Assembly (NCBI GenBank): GCA_045807785.1
Contig: JBJMGS010000012.1
Coordinates: forward strand, 1 to 64,000
From: JAIVGV01 sp045807785
GTDB taxonomy: Bacteria; Acidobacteriota; Blastocatellia; Pyrinomonadales; Pyrinomonadaceae
Reading direction: 5' to 3'
DNA length: 64,000 nucleotides
Below the pieces are notes generated by a model. It ran no database searches. It worked only from the letters and a program-made list of their open reading frames with translations, and had not been told where the DNA came from. The position numbers and the translations under genes were made by a program. Positions 63,912-64,000 of this stretch are shown here, piece after piece. Each line of letters starts with the position of its first letter. The stretch's first letter is position 1.

Positions 63912-64000
63912 GGCTCGACGCGGTTGACTGTCGGGCAGGTTTGGCGACGATGGGGACGAGGCTGGTCTTAATCGCGTCGTCAGGCGCGCAGCGTGCGAAA

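Overview
The window looks like chromosomal DNA of an acidobacterium, most likely class Blastocatellia. It is GC-rich throughout and carries eleven copies of the Acidobacterial Duplicated Orphan Permease family (ADOP, TIGR03434-type). It also has a VWFA-related acidobacterial protein (TIGR03436-type), a vegetative sigma factor and a GH57/DUF3536 alpha-glucan locus. The phylum rests on recognised families, not on a marker-gene tree. No tRNA, rRNA, CRISPR array or intact insertion sequence was seen.

Region 1 (1-26.2 kb) is a same-strand array of ten ADOP permeases, the first cut by the window edge. Seven of the nine junctions between them hold an unusual intergenic element: two opposed arms of 7-bp repeats (RTTAGCN, then NGCTAAY) around a spacer, filling the gap between stop codon and ribosome binding site. 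The array ends with a small secreted repeat protein and a decayed ADOP 3' end. Next comes a sigma-54 response regulator overlapping its histidine kinase (26.3-29.0 kb), a plausible regulator of the permeases.

Region 2 (29-34.8 kb) holds a PilZ protein, an arylamine N-acetyltransferase, an AT-richer gene for a membrane-anchored protein with five winged-helix-like modules (probably acquired), and an ABC-2 export pair translationally coupled by ATGA.

Region 3 (34.8-48.3 kb, minus strand) has a giant secreted sortilin/BNR propeller protein. It is followed by a PadR-ADOP-secreted repeat protein operon and a run of a dihaem cytochrome c, a VWFA protein, a Tat-exported beta-lactamase-fold hydrolase and an uncharacterised low-complexity protein.

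Region 4 (48.5-64 kb) carries rpoD and a BON-domain protein, each with a strong intrinsic terminator. Then come a PlsC-like acyltransferase, a fusion of two SurA-like modules with a DsbA-type thioredoxin, and an orphan ExbD. A tightly packed minus-strand operon (GH57 glucanotransferase-like, GlgB, propeller-phosphoesterase) follows, and finally a small uncharacterised plus-strand gene.

The most unusual items are the heptad inverted-array elements, the repeated linkage of ADOP loci to short secreted repeat proteins, and the membrane-tethered multi-winged-helix protein.
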